This document shows positions 52,993 through 61,197 of a DNA stretch of 64,000 bases, piece after piece; the stretch's first letter is position 1; each line of letters starts with the position of its first letter. The DNA comes from Streptomyces xanthochromogenes. GTDB taxonomy: Bacteria; Actinomycetota; Actinomycetes; Streptomycetales; Streptomycetaceae. A program made the translations under genes and the position numbers. The stretch lies in the NCBI RefSeq assembly GCF_014650455.1, contig NZ_BMUZ01000008.1:124001-188000 (forward strand). Direction: 5' to 3'. Below the pieces are notes generated by a model. The model searched no databases, was not told the origin of the DNA, and saw only the letters and a list, made by a program, of their open reading frames with translations.

Positions 52993-53250
52993 TCAGATTC
53001 CGTCGAACTCTACGAAGCCACCCGACCTCGGGTCCTGGACGTAGTACACGTACAGCTCCTGTGCCGGGGCACCGTCACCGGCCGAAACACTCATCGATCC
53101 CTCTCGCAGCCCGTAGGTGAACTGGATGCCCCGGTACTCCTCGCGAACCTCGTTCAAAGAAATCGGGCGTTTGAGTTTCCTGATGATGGGCGCGATGTTA
53201 GGAACGTTGATCTGAACGAAGTTGAACAACTGCTCGTCAAGGTCGATCAT
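52993..53250 (-). CDS. Small hypothetical protein, first gene of the minus-strand block
   Basis: An 85-residue protein from ATG 53250 with the excellent GAGGAGGAAAG. MIDLDEQLFNFVQINVPNI and a beta-rich C-terminus (LYVYYVQDPRSGGFVEFDG). It is the most upstream gene, just after tRNA-like structure 7. Function unknown. Confidence 0.65.
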   Translation of the reverse strand: MIDLDEQLFNFVQINVPNIAPIIRKLKRPISLNEVREEYRGIQFTYGLREGSMSVSAGDGAPAQELYVYYVQDPRSGGFVEFDGI

Positions 53251-53288
53251 GGCTTTCCTCCTCTGAAGCAGATCGGATAGAGGTCGAG

Positions 53289-53340
53289 TGCCCGGCAGCG
53301 GATTGCGCACCGCTACACCCTGTAAATCTCGGGCCGGGCG
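53289..53340 (-). ncRNA. tRNA-like structure 7
   Basis: 52 nt: acceptor CGCCCGG/CCGGGCA (6 pairs plus C-A), small CCC/GGG hairpin with the same AGA loop start as structures 3 and 4, T-arm GCGG/CCGC with an 8-nt loop TGCGCAAT instead of the T-loop consensus. It is the first structured element of the block and has no box. Confidence 0.6.
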
Positions 53341-54105
53341 AAGTATGTGTAGTGCCTCGCACTCTCTGTTCCTATGGGAAGGGTCAACATGCGAGTGAAT
53401 CTTTTTCCGCGTCGTCAGACACACTCTGTCGTGGTTGCTTTCGCTTCACAGCGATAACGTCCACGAGTCACCTAGGTGTCGTAAGCGCGGATTTATTTTA
53501 CGACGGCTGCTGTACCCCGACTCCTGCCCTATTACCTACTGCGTCACCGCATTCGGTCTCGATCGCTAGGAGTGGCTGTCGTGTTCGCTTACTCCAGCCA
53601 TAGTCAGATTTCTGACTATCCCTTCGTCGCTCGCTTGCACGTTTCCACCGTCGGCCGTCTGCTTGCTAGGCAGAACGGACCTACTTCCTTCCACAAACTT
53701 CGTGCACCGCCAGGTGGGGTATACCCTGCCCGCAGAAACCCGAAGTCGAGTCCGGTTTTTATGTAGCTCCCCAGAGGGAACATTCAAAAGGAACAGACGT
53801 TGCGAGTTATGCCGCTCGTACGGTTCACATCCCGGAGGACATGACTTCCCTATGGAGGGGGAAGACGGGCGGATTAGTCATGGTTAGCGCCCCTAAGATG
53901 ACTTGACGGGTTACTGACGGAAACCATCTATGCCGTACGTGATCGGACACAGAAGTAACCGGGGTCGGCCGTCAAGGTTTTCAGAGCAACCAAGACAATC
54001 CCTCGCACGCTTTTCAATTATCGAGTAGTGGAACTCACCGTAGAAATCCCGGTGTCACCGCCCCCGAAAAGGCCCCGAAGCGCCTTCCCGGTCTTGCTGT
54101 GCTAG

Positions 54106-54349
54106 ACCCTACCTCTACTGTCTTAAGGTTATAAACCCTTGGTCAGTCGAGCTAGGTTGGCGCCCAGTAAGCAGCTCTACCAGCCCGCTTCCCGCTTGCC
54201 GTGGCCTACGCTATCACACTGTCCCTGGCCTTGAACCCTAGGTCAGTGTGTCCGTTGGGCCACCCCGTCCGACCGGCGCCGTCGTGGCCGCTTGTCGTTC
54301 GGTGCCCCGACCCTACCACACTGGCTAAGTGTTGGAACCCTTGGTCAGT
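54106..54349. repeat. Three repeat units spaced 100-102 bp
   Basis: The 14-mer AACCCTTGGTCAGT occurs at 54134-54147 and 54336-54349, with one mismatch at 54234-54247. Each copy is preceded by ACCCTACC or ACGCTATC (54106, 54208, 54310). So three units of about 40 bp recur at about 100 bp. On the minus strand the TAGGGT of units 1 and 3 fits a -10 box. Confidence 0.8.
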
Positions 54350-54587
54350 GGCGCCGGTCAAGGCATCCCGTCCTGCGCCGCTGAGAGGCATTCACCCGCA
54401 TCGTGCGAGTTACTCCGCCCCCTTGGCTTGCGCTTTCCGGGGTGTCCCGCCCCCGCCGCCGTGGTGGCCGGTTGGGGTGGAACGGGGATGACATTACGGG
54501 GGTGTCTAACCCCTGTCAACACTTGGCCAGTCGCGAAGCTGTGACCAGTGGCGACGCCACGGCGCCCCGTGGGGAATCCGGGGCCCC

Positions 54588-54681
54588 TAGGCCGCTGTAG
54601 GGCCCGTGCGCCTCCCGTGGGCACCCTTCCCGCCCCGTTGCCCCGTGTGCTCCCCGTAGGCCGCTGTAGGGCCCGTGCGCC
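54588..54681. repeat. 25-bp direct repeat
   Basis: The 25 bases at 54588-54612 (taggccgctgtagggcccgt...) are repeated exactly at 54657-54681, 69 bp apart. Confidence 0.9.
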
Positions 54682-55078
54682 CGTGCGTGCTCGGTACGAC
54701 GTCCGGCGCCCCGTCGGTATGCGCACCCAGGGGGAGGGCGCGACGCGTCACGGCCCCTACTGAGCAGCGGGAAAGTTTCGGGGCGTCAGTTGATCAAGGT
54801 CAAGGCTGACATAACCCTATGCAACAAGGGTGCGTGCGCTCCGGCGCGAGTGGTCTACCTACGTACGCAATTCAACGACTGCCCCTCGCTGGTTACGGCA
54901 CGTGAAAAGGTGTCGGCGAAAGGTTTTCGGGGGGAGAGGCTTAGTGGTCCTCTACCTAGGCATATAGCAACATGTAGCGCGCGTGGTCCGGGGTGGCTCC
55001 AAGCTCAAAGCTGTGACGCTATGTGCGTAGCAACTCCCCGTGATTGCTGATGGTCCGTTTGTCAGGGGTCGCCCCTAG

Positions 55079-55630
55079 CTGACATGCCGTCAGTTCTGGC
55101 AGTATCAGTGACTGTTGGCTACTGAGGTAACCCTTACCTGACGCCTCGTCAAGAACGCGCAGCGTGACAGCATTTCTGGGGCGACTGTCCGCATCGTGAG
55201 CTAACGATCATGGTTTCAGTTGACAGCTCGGAAGGTGACGGCTAAGTCAGCCCGTCGACTACGACCAAACTGTAATTTGGATGTAGTCATACTGGCCCAC
55301 AGGCGCTATTTCGGTACATCTGCGAAATCCATCTGACGGCACGTCAGTATGTGTTCCTCGCCACTAAGGCTCACCTTACGTTGCATAAAGTGACCCCCCA
55401 CCCTTAAACGATCTTCCCGCCAAAGGCCCCCCTGGTCGCGCTTGCGGCTGGCCATCTTACGCGGCGAGGCAGTATCAGCACGCTCCGTCGACAATGCGCA
55501 GCGTCACGTCCGCCTAAGCGCTTTCTTTCACCGAGGGTTGCCGACGACCCGTCAGATACTACGGTCGGTCGTGCGCCATGAAAGTCAAGAACTACTTTCT
55601 GCTACGGCTTTCTGAAAGGTCGTCAGAAAG
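55079..55630. promoter_or_regulatory. Array of CTGAC-N5-GTCAG palindromes
   Basis: CTGACATGCCGTCAG (55079-55093), CTGACGCCTCGTCAA (55138-55152), CTGACGGCACGTCAG (55333-55347) and a longer dyad ctttctga/tcagaaag (55608-55630). These look like dimer binding sites of one regulator; the last sits just ahead of the gene at 55687. Confidence 0.6.
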
Positions 55631-55686
55631 GTGAGGCGGGAATGGATGCCCGGCCGCGAGGAACGTGCCGTCGCTAGACTTGGCGC

Positions 55687-56343
55687 ATGACAAAGCCTTT
55701 TCGCTTGCCAAGCCGACAGGCAGTGCGGCTCAAGACCGAGCTGGCTGCACACTCCTGTGCCGTAGTAGTGCTCGGCATAGTGGTACCTCTGCTCGGTGCA
55801 CCCTGGTGGGGCACGTTGGCCTGCGCCGTTGCCGTGGTGTTGGTTCTTCAGCTCGCACGCACCCAGTGGATGCTTATGCGGCGCAGCGCGCCTCTGTTGC
55901 CTCTCCTCGACGCTCTAGTCCCCTATGGCCGTGGGTTGTCGTCGGGGGAGGGCCGTAGCTTCGAGCGCATCGGCGGCGACACCGATGTGGTCTGCCTGGC
56001 TGGCCGTCGTTCCTCAAGCCTGTCGTTCATTCGGTCCTCTGAGGAAGAGGTCAGGGCGTTTACGGACCACGCGCCTAACGAGCACGTTCGTCTCGTTAGC
56101 GATCAGATCGTGATCACAGGGCCTGTGGCCTTTCAGTACTCCGTCGTCGATTCCACGGACTCCGCAGACCCGCTGCGCACCGACTCACTGAGTCTGGTGC
56201 AAAGGTGGTCGATGGTCCGTATGGGCGCTAAGACTGGTGTCATGGTCCCGTCCTCAGACGATGTGAAGGCGCTGCTGCATCACCTTGAGAACAGCGACTT
56301 CGTGAGGGACATCAAACCTCGGCGCTCCGACGGCAACAACTGA
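55687..56343 (+). CDS. Hypothetical membrane-anchored protein
   Basis: A 218-residue protein. Two hydrophobic helices at about residues 23-60 (AVVVLGIVVPLLG; LACAVAVVLVLQLA) form a membrane hairpin, followed by a cytoplasmic domain of about 150 residues with no recognised motif. It is the first rightward gene after the control region, with palindromes just upstream. Confidence 0.7.
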   Translation: MTKPFRLPSRQAVRLKTELAAHSCAVVVLGIVVPLLGAPWWGTLACAVAVVLVLQLARTQWMLMRRSAPLLPLLDALVPYGRGLSSGEGRSFERIGGDTDVVCLAGRRSSSLSFIRSSEEEVRAFTDHAPNEHVRLVSDQIVITGPVAFQYSVVDSTDSADPLRTDSLSLVQRWSMVRMGAKTGVMVPSSDDVKALLHHLENSDFVRDIKPRRSDGNN

Positions 56344-56404
56344 GCCTGCGGGCGCGGCGGTTGATGTGACCGAGGTGGTGAGCACGCCCGGTCGGTAGTG
56401 AATA

Positions 56405-56443
56405 CGCCGAAAGCCCCCTGCTCGCAACAGGGGGCTTTCGGCG
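56405..56443. terminator. Strong terminator
   Basis: Perfect 16-bp stem (56405-56420 with 56428-56443), 7-base loop. Confidence 0.85.
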
Positions 56444-56510
56444 GACGGGGCCCGCTGTAATCGGGTCCTACGCGTTTCGACGCTACCAGGCGGTGGTGCT
56501 CAAAAAGCAG

Positions 56511-56543
56511 CGAGCCCGGCCTACAACAGAGCGACCGGGCTCG
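56511..56543 (-). terminator. Terminator of the membrane-protein gene
   Basis: Arms cgagcccgg (56511-56519) and ccgggctcg (56535-56543), followed on the minus strand by ctgctttttg. Confidence 0.75.
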
Positions 56544-56602
56544 TGAACTGCGCGGAGGGCCTGGCTCTGGCAGGAGTTGGCCCTTCGTCTAAGTCGACAC
56601 TA

Positions 56603-57385
56603 TCAGGGAGTGGTACTTCGGCGTCGGGCCTTCTCGAAGAGTGCTCTGCCGACGGGCAGAGTGAGGCCGACGAAGAGGAAGACGATCGCGAGGCCGGAGA
56701 GGGCGGGCGACAGCTTCTCCTCCAGCTTCAGCGACCACGGGGATCCCACGGTGTAGGCGATCAGGTAGCTGCCCTTCGATGCGGTGTAGCCGATGCCGAA
56801 GATCGCTGCGATGGCGGAGGCGCCGTAGCCGAAGGTTGACCAGGGGCGTCCGGGCCAGTTGAGCGTGGCGGACTTCGTGCACATGAAGGCCAGCTCGCAG
56901 CAGGTGATGAAGACGTAGCCGAGGTAGACCAACAGGTAGATCCTGATGGGGACTTGGCTGGCGAACTCGGTCGTGAACTGGGTGCCGGGGATGTTGGCCT
57001 TGAGCCAGAGCGGGATCATCACCAGGACGACGGCGATGGCGATGGTGGCTCGCTGGTAGATGGCCGTGCGCAGGTACTCGGGGTCGTAGGCGATGTCGAC
57101 CATGGTGAGTTGGAGGCTGGCGCACCAGGCGATGGCGCAGATGTGGGCGGCCAGCTTGGGGAGGTTGCTGACGCCGGTCAGGTCCTCAACTGCGTTGGCT
57201 ACGGCGGGAATCGCGAACGCCACGCCGATGGTGCAGATGCCGAAGGCGAAGGTGATGCATTTGTTGGCGACGGTCGGCTTGCGGCGGACTCGGTAGATGC
57301 AGGCGGCGGTGACGATGACGCCGAGGGCTGTGCAGAAGCCGAATATGAGGCCGTCGAGCGGCGTGCTGGTTGTGGTGCTGTTCAA
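56603..57385 (-). CDS. Seven-TM protein (MAB_1171c/DUF6545-like)
   Basis: A 260-residue membrane protein with about seven hydrophobic segments spread from residue 12 to 245 and a short basic tail. Layout and pairing with an XRE-type regulator fit the actinobacterial MAB_1171c family of putative transporters, which are often longer because of a C-terminal DUF6545. The start is a TTG at 57385, four bases after the regulator stop. No transport activity is known. Confidence 0.65.
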   Translation of the reverse strand: MNSTTTSTPLDGLIFGFCTALGVIVTAACIYRVRRKPTVANKCITFAFGICTIGVAFAIPAVANAVEDLTGVSNLPKLAAHICAIAWCASLQLTMVDIAYDPEYLRTAIYQRATIAIAVVLVMIPLWLKANIPGTQFTTEFASQVPIRIYLLVYLGYVFITCCELAFMCTKSATLNWPGRPWSTFGYGASAIAAIFGIGYTASKGSYLIAYTVGSPWSLKLEEKLSPALSGLAIVFLFVGLTLPVGRALFEKARRRSTTP

Positions 57386-57388
57386 GGG

Positions 57389-57949
57389 CTAGAGACCTTC
57401 CAGGGAGTCGGCGGCGTATTGGGCGGCCTCTTCGCTGCTGCGCCGTCGTCGGTATCGGCGGCCGGTGTCGCCAGAGTCGCTCTCTGTGTCGATCTCGTCC
57501 GCAGGAACAGTATGAGGGAGCCCTAGCTGCTCTCGGCGGTCCTGGATTTGGCGGAGCAGGCTGTCGAGGTCGGCCTGGTCGAGGCCGTCGAGGTGTCTGA
57601 CGATGTCGAGGGCTCGGGGGTTGTGCTGGAGAACCGTGAGCGCCGCTATGTCGTCCCACCCCGGAAGGAAGAAGGGCGGAGGTGTATCGAGAACAGACGC
57701 CAGCGCCGCGATGGTAGAGACGGTAGGGTTGTCGTCTTTGCCGCTGCGGAGGTTGGAGAGTGCGCCGACCGAGCCTCCGCGCGTGTGCCCGGGGAGGGCT
57801 TGGATTGCAGCGGAGAGAGCCCTGTTGGAAGGGGGTTCTCCGTCGGGGCCGGGGCGCCGTCGCAGGAGGTAGGCGAGTTTGGCGGCGAGGGTCAGCACGG
57901 GCGGCTGCTTGTACGTGTGGTCGTGTCCAAGGCCGTGTCCTTCTGCCAT
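57389..57949 (-). CDS. XRE-type transcriptional regulator
   Basis: A 186-residue regulator. Residues 20-90 form a helix-turn-helix with LAAKLAYLLRRRPGPDG, SNRALSAAIQ, GALSNLRSGKDDNPTVSTI and AALASVLDTPPPFF. The C-terminal 70 residues are acidic then basic and probably disordered. Related proteins are found next to MAB_1171c membrane proteins. It is divergent from the gene at 58030 and may control both. Confidence 0.8.
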   Translation of the reverse strand: MAEGHGLGHDHTYKQPPVLTLAAKLAYLLRRRPGPDGEPPSNRALSAAIQALPGHTRGGSVGALSNLRSGKDDNPTVSTIAALASVLDTPPPFFLPGWDDIAALTVLQHNPRALDIVRHLDGLDQADLDSLLRQIQDRREQLGLPHTVPADEIDTESDSGDTGRRYRRRRSSEEAAQYAADSLEGL

Positions 57950-58029
57950 CCCTACGCCTGCGGTCGTGTGCGAGGCAAACGTTACTGCCCCATCGACAGG
58001 CTGATCACTTTAGTTGACAGCCTGCTTGC

Positions 58030-58347
58030 ATGCCGTGGATGATCCCAGGGTGGGCATATGCGCTAAAGCGCTCTGACCTGCATGTTTGGTGTGGAATCGA
58101 CGCTTTGGCTACGCGGTGGGGGACGCAGTCTGTGGGGCTGGGGCGTCCTGGCGAGGGGAACCAGGTGGCAGGCGGCAGCGTAGAACTCGATGTGGCCTCG
58201 GCGGAAGCGCAGGCTCTTGAGGCCTTGGGTGCTTTGAAGTACTGCGTGTTTCGCCTCAACCGAGTCACGGGAGAGGTGCGACTGGTGCTGGACGAGGCGA
58301 TGCTGCATCGCTTGCTGGGTGCCGGGGTGGATCAGTCGGCGGCGTAA
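58030..58347 (+). CDS. Small protein, paralogue of the gene at 59868
   Basis: A 105-residue protein. The C-terminal half LEALGALKYCVFRLNRVTGEVRLVLDEAMLHRLL matches LRALKYQVNLVTGEVIALVLESDLIGLL in the gene at 59868. The start is uncertain: there is no Shine-Dalgarno, and a TTGACA lies at 58014. Its end overlaps the convergent regulator by 16 bases. No family recognised. Confidence 0.6.
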   Translation: MPWMIPGWAYALKRSDLHVWCGIDALATRWGTQSVGLGRPGEGNQVAGGSVELDVASAEAQALEALGALKYCVFRLNRVTGEVRLVLDEAMLHRLLGAGVDQSAA

Positions 58348-59294
58348 TCGGGGTGCCGAGTCCAAAGGGTGCCGAGCTGGAACCGTGTCTCCACCCCGAA
58401 GAGCGCTTTGATCTCAGCGATCTGCTTGCCCAGGGTGCGGAGGCTGACGTGGAGCGTGTCAGCGATCTGGTTGTCCTCGTAGCCGTCTTCCATAAGGCGC
58501 AGGATGGCGCGTTGCTGTGGAGTGGTGGTTCGCTGGGCGGCCTCTTGGGCAGCGCCGCCGATCCACTGCGCAGCGCGCATCCACTGAGTGTCGAAGACGT
58601 TGCGGAGGACGGCGACCACTGCCGGGTGCGTGACGAGCCAGCATGGGTTGTCTTCGCTGGGGGTGTCGAGGTAGTCCGACACGTAAGCGTGTGAATTGTC
58701 GATGATGACCATCCGCTCGAAGGGCGGGGTCAGCGTGCGGATTTCAGCACCTGCTTCGGCGATTGCCCGGCTGTACTCCTGCTCGGGCTGTCGGCCTCGG
58801 GCGGCGTGGGGGTAGATGGTGCGGATGCGCACCCCGCGTGCGGCGAGTTTGGCGTCCCTGTCTTTGGTGGCTGCGGTGCTCGCGGGACGGTCGCGGGGGT
58901 GGCAGGTGACGACTTCGTGCTTTGCCTGGGCGGACGCGGCCGTCATGCTCGCGTTGGCCTGCTTGATGCCGGGGAGGAGGGTGACTCCGCCGGACTGGGC
59001 AGCTGCCTGGGGGAGTGAGTCGAAGAACTTGGGCAGTGCGCGGAGCGCTGCGACGTGGCGTTCGAGGCCATCCAGGAGCTGTGTGGTGCGGTTGCGCTCG
59101 GCGACGTGGGTGTCAAGTCGTGCGTAGGCGCCGTTGTTGAGGGGGACAGGGGTGATCAGCCCTTTGCGAACGAGCTCGGCGAGTGCGGGGTCGCTTGGGT
59201 CGGGGACGTAATCGTGGCGGATCTGGAGGTAGAGGGCGCTGGCTTGATCCGACAGCTCCGTGTTGTCCGCATTTGTCGACTCTTCGCTTTTCAC
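58332..59294 (-). CDS. LuxR-type HTH regulator with PLD/TrmB-like sensor part
   Basis: A 320-residue protein from GTG 59294 (AAGGAGCGAAAAGG upstream). Residues 1-100 are helical and winged-helix-like (ALYLQIRHDYVPDPSDPALAE); 120-235 resembles the phospholipase D-like sensor of TrmB proteins (GVRIRTIYPHAARGRQPEQ, ERMVIIDNSHAYVSDYLD); the end is a LuxR-type DNA-binding domain (RAILRLMEDGYEDNQIADTL, SLRTLGKQIAEIKALF). Divergent to a secreted-peptide gene. Confidence 0.8.
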   Translation of the reverse strand: MKSEESTNADNTELSDQASALYLQIRHDYVPDPSDPALAELVRKGLITPVPLNNGAYARLDTHVAERNRTTQLLDGLERHVAALRALPKFFDSLPQAAAQSGGVTLLPGIKQANASMTAASAQAKHEVVTCHPRDRPASTAATKDRDAKLAARGVRIRTIYPHAARGRQPEQEYSRAIAEAGAEIRTLTPPFERMVIIDNSHAYVSDYLDTPSEDNPCWLVTHPAVVAVLRNVFDTQWMRAAQWIGGAAQEAAQRTTTPQQRAILRLMEDGYEDNQIADTLHVSLRTLGKQIAEIKALFGVETRFQLGTLWTRHPDYAAD

Positions 59295-59433
59295 CCTTTT
59301 CGCTCCTTGCTTTGATCGGCAGTGCAACTACTGGCAGCGGCTAACTTCTTGCATCTCGGCTGGGAAGCGGACAGCCTACCCTCAGTCACTCACAGAGTCG
59401 CACGGGCATTCGAGAAGCTTCCTGAGGGAAACG

Positions 59434-59541
59434 GTGCACGGCGACATCCTGCGGATGGGCGAGCTAGCGGCGGCTGTGGCGGAATGCCTGGCAGCCCTTT
59501 CGCTCACAGGCCGTCAGTTTCAAGTAGCGCTAGCCAGTTGA
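59434..59541 (+). CDS. Possible 35-residue small ORF
   Basis: GTG 59434 with GAGGGA at 6 bases; codes MGELAAAVAECLAALSLTG as one hydrophobic helix. It ends 9 bases before the secreted-peptide start, so it could be a leader or a partner. Codon bias alone does not prove it. Confidence 0.4.
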   Translation: MHGDILRMGELAAAVAECLAALSLTGRQFQVALAS

Positions 59542-59550
59542 GGGGTGGAC

Positions 59551-59751
59551 ATGATGAAGGTTTCGCTAGTTCGGGGGCTCGTTGCGGCGGCTGGTGCCGC
59601 GCTGTTGGCTGTCGGAGGGTTCGCTGCCGGACATGTGGGCGCCAGTAGCAATCAAGCCGACATCACGTGGAACGGGATTGTGGCCCCGGCTGGCGGGGCG
59701 TCGGCGGCTGGGGGAGCTGCGGAAGTGCCGGGAGACATCACCTGGGACTAG
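59551..59751 (+). CDS. Tiny secreted peptide with DITW repeats
   Basis: A 66-residue precursor. ATG 59551 (or 59554) has GAGGGG at 5 bases. MMKVSLVRGLVAAAGAALL and following residues are a classical signal peptide, with possible cleavage after GHVGA. The mature part of about 35 residues has ADITWN at its start and GDITWD at its very end, joined by a Gly/Ala/Pro linker. Small exported peptide beside a divergent regulator suggests a signalling pair; no cognate receptor is known. Confidence 0.75.
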   Translation: MMKVSLVRGLVAAAGAALLAVGGFAAGHVGASSNQADITWNGIVAPAGGASAAGGAAEVPGDITWD

Positions 59752-59867
59752 CGCGGCTGGCTGTTCGGCGAGCCGCTTGAGGACAGCCGATTGAGCCGGG
59801 CCTGTCTCGCTCTGCGGGAAGGGCGGAGGCCTCGGTGGCAAGGGATCTGCACAATGAGGGGGCACAC

Positions 59868-60158
59868 GTGAGTTCGGCTCCAGCCGAAGCGGGTCGGAAC
59901 GAGAGGGTAGCGGGGGCGTCCGGGGGCGGGGTCGGAGGACCGTCTGCGTCTCGCCAGGCGGTCGTCGAAGTCGGCCCCAGAGCAAAGATAGTTGCGGTCA
60001 ACATCGCCTCGGATGAGGCGATCATCGCGGACCTGTGCGGGGGCCTCCGGGCGCTGAAGTACCAGGTGAACCTGGTGACGGGTGAGGTGATAGCCCTGGT
60101 GTTGGAGTCGGATCTGATCGGGCTCCTCGACCGGGTGCCCGTCAGGCGGGACGCCTGA
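59868..60158 (+). CDS. Small protein, paralogue of the gene at 58030
   Basis: A 96-residue protein from GTG 59868 with GAGGGGG at 7 bases (a GTG at 59835 has no such site). A disordered Ala/Gly N-terminus precedes KIVAVNIASDEAIIADL and the conserved RALKYQVNLVTGEVIALVLE block. The pair of paralogues flanks the regulator-peptide unit. Confidence 0.65.
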   Translation: MSSAPAEAGRNERVAGASGGGVGGPSASRQAVVEVGPRAKIVAVNIASDEAIIADLCGGLRALKYQVNLVTGEVIALVLESDLIGLLDRVPVRRDA

Positions 60159-60168
60159 CGGGGGGTAG

Positions 60169-60215
60169 CAACGGCGGGAACCCTCTCCCTGTGACGGAGT
60201 GAGTTCCCGCCGTTG
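60169..60215 (+). terminator. Terminator after the paralogue gene
   Basis: Arms caacggcgggaac (60169-60181) and gttcccgccgttg (60203-60215), 13 bp perfect, 21-base loop. Confidence 0.75.
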
Positions 60216-60371
60216 CTGTGAGCAGACTTATGGCATCTCTTAATGAGCAAGAGTTGCGGAACATGTGATCAGCCAGGTATCAACTAGGTGTCGTGAGTAG
60301 CGGAGGGTGGCGAACACAGGTTCGGATCCCGTTGTGATGCTCCTTTGCAGAATCAGAGAGGCACCTGCCTG

Positions 60372-61010
60372 ATGAGGACAACATGCAAGCGGCGGCTGCC
60401 CGATGGCACCGTGTGCGGAGCAACGGTGCAGGGTCACCCCTACCGGGTTGAGCTGAACCGGGACGTCATCCTGGATCTTTGGCGCTGCGGGCCGTGTGTG
60501 CTGGAGCTGGAGCCTGCCCTGGTGCGGGAGCTGCGGGATGCCGAGCCGGATGACCTGCCAAAGCCCCTTCGTGCTGACTCCCGCATCCAGCCTCTTCGCG
60601 CAAGGCTCCATCAGGACGTCACCGGGGTCCTGGCGACTACGGAGGACATCCGTGCTTGGTTTCAGAAGCTCATTAAGACGAGCCCTGAACAGCTGACGGA
60701 GGAGCAGGAGGAGCTGGTCAGGTCGTGGCCGAAGAATCTTCAGGGGAGGATCGGCCGCGTCCCCGAGGAGCTGATCACGCTCTGGCGGACGCTGAGGCCT
60801 CAGCTGGCGGACGCACCCAACATCCTGGACATCGAGCCTGATCAGGTCTTTCGCGGGCTGCGCGAGGCACTCATCGACAACCCCGAGTCGTTCTCGAAGG
60901 AGGAGCGCAGCATGATCATGGACATGCAGGCAGGTGTGCCCCTGACGCTCGAAGTTGTCGCCCTGTACGCACGCCGCGAAGCAGCGGTGCAGAAGGTGAA
61001 GCGGTCCTGA
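60372..61010 (+). CDS. Hypothetical zinc-binding protein
   Basis: A 212-residue protein from ATG 60372. The N-terminal 50 residues hold CKRRLPDGTVCG and WRCGPCVLE, a plausible Cys4 zinc ribbon. The rest is helical and acidic (TEEQEELVRSWPKNLQGRI, VPLTLEVVALYARREAAVQ). Ends directly before a textbook terminator. No family recognised. Confidence 0.65.
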   Translation: MRTTCKRRLPDGTVCGATVQGHPYRVELNRDVILDLWRCGPCVLELEPALVRELRDAEPDDLPKPLRADSRIQPLRARLHQDVTGVLATTEDIRAWFQKLIKTSPEQLTEEQEELVRSWPKNLQGRIGRVPEELITLWRTLRPQLADAPNILDIEPDQVFRGLREALIDNPESFSKEERSMIMDMQAGVPLTLEVVALYARREAAVQKVKRS

Positions 61011-61029
61011 ACGCACTCGCGGTTCGTTA

Positions 61030-61062
61030 GAGGCCTGCCCTATGGGGGCAGGCCTCTTTTTT
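61030..61062 (+). terminator. Textbook rho-independent terminator
   Basis: Stem gaggcctgccc/gggcaggcctc (61030-61040 with 61046-61056), 5-base loop, then six T. Confidence 0.95.
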
Positions 61063-61081
61063 CGCGCCGCACCAACAGAAC

Positions 61082-61115
61082 AACAGTTGAAGATATGTTG
61101 GTCAACTGTTAGCGT
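61082..61115 (+). promoter_or_regulatory. Integrase promoter embedded in an inverted repeat
   Basis: Arms aacagttga (61082-61090) and tcaactgtt (61102-61110) form a 9-bp dyad. Within it, TTGAAG (61087-61092), a 17-base spacer and TAGCGT (61110-61115) make a good vegetative promoter. A protein bound to the dyad would block RNA polymerase. Confidence 0.65.
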
Positions 61116-61197
61116 CAGGGGTATCCGGCGTGTCCGACACGCCGGTCACCCGGGGGCCGTCGCCGCTGCCGTGGTGCAGGGAGGGGGAGCCCAAGCG

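Larger units (their letters stand above)
53341..55686. other. 2.3 kb gene-poor control region, possible origin
   Basis: No frame has credible codon bias or ribosome-binding site. GC is lower and more uneven than in the host. The region lies between the minus-strand block and the rightward genes and carries spaced repeats, a 25-bp direct repeat and CTGAC/GTCAG palindromes (listed separately). It must contain the promoter of the leftward block; a replication origin or repressor array is possible. Confidence 0.6.

Noticed and set aside
47528..53340. The short structures could be ordinary tRNA genes
   Set aside because: The strands that pair as acceptor stems are only about 34-38 nt apart, including the T-arm. 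A normal tRNA needs about 58 nt. None has a loop with U33 and a readable anticodon, so I list them as tRNA-like.
54201..54763. Small open frames in the control region
   Set aside because: Codon use is irregular in all of them, no ribosome-binding sites, and they overlap the repeat units.
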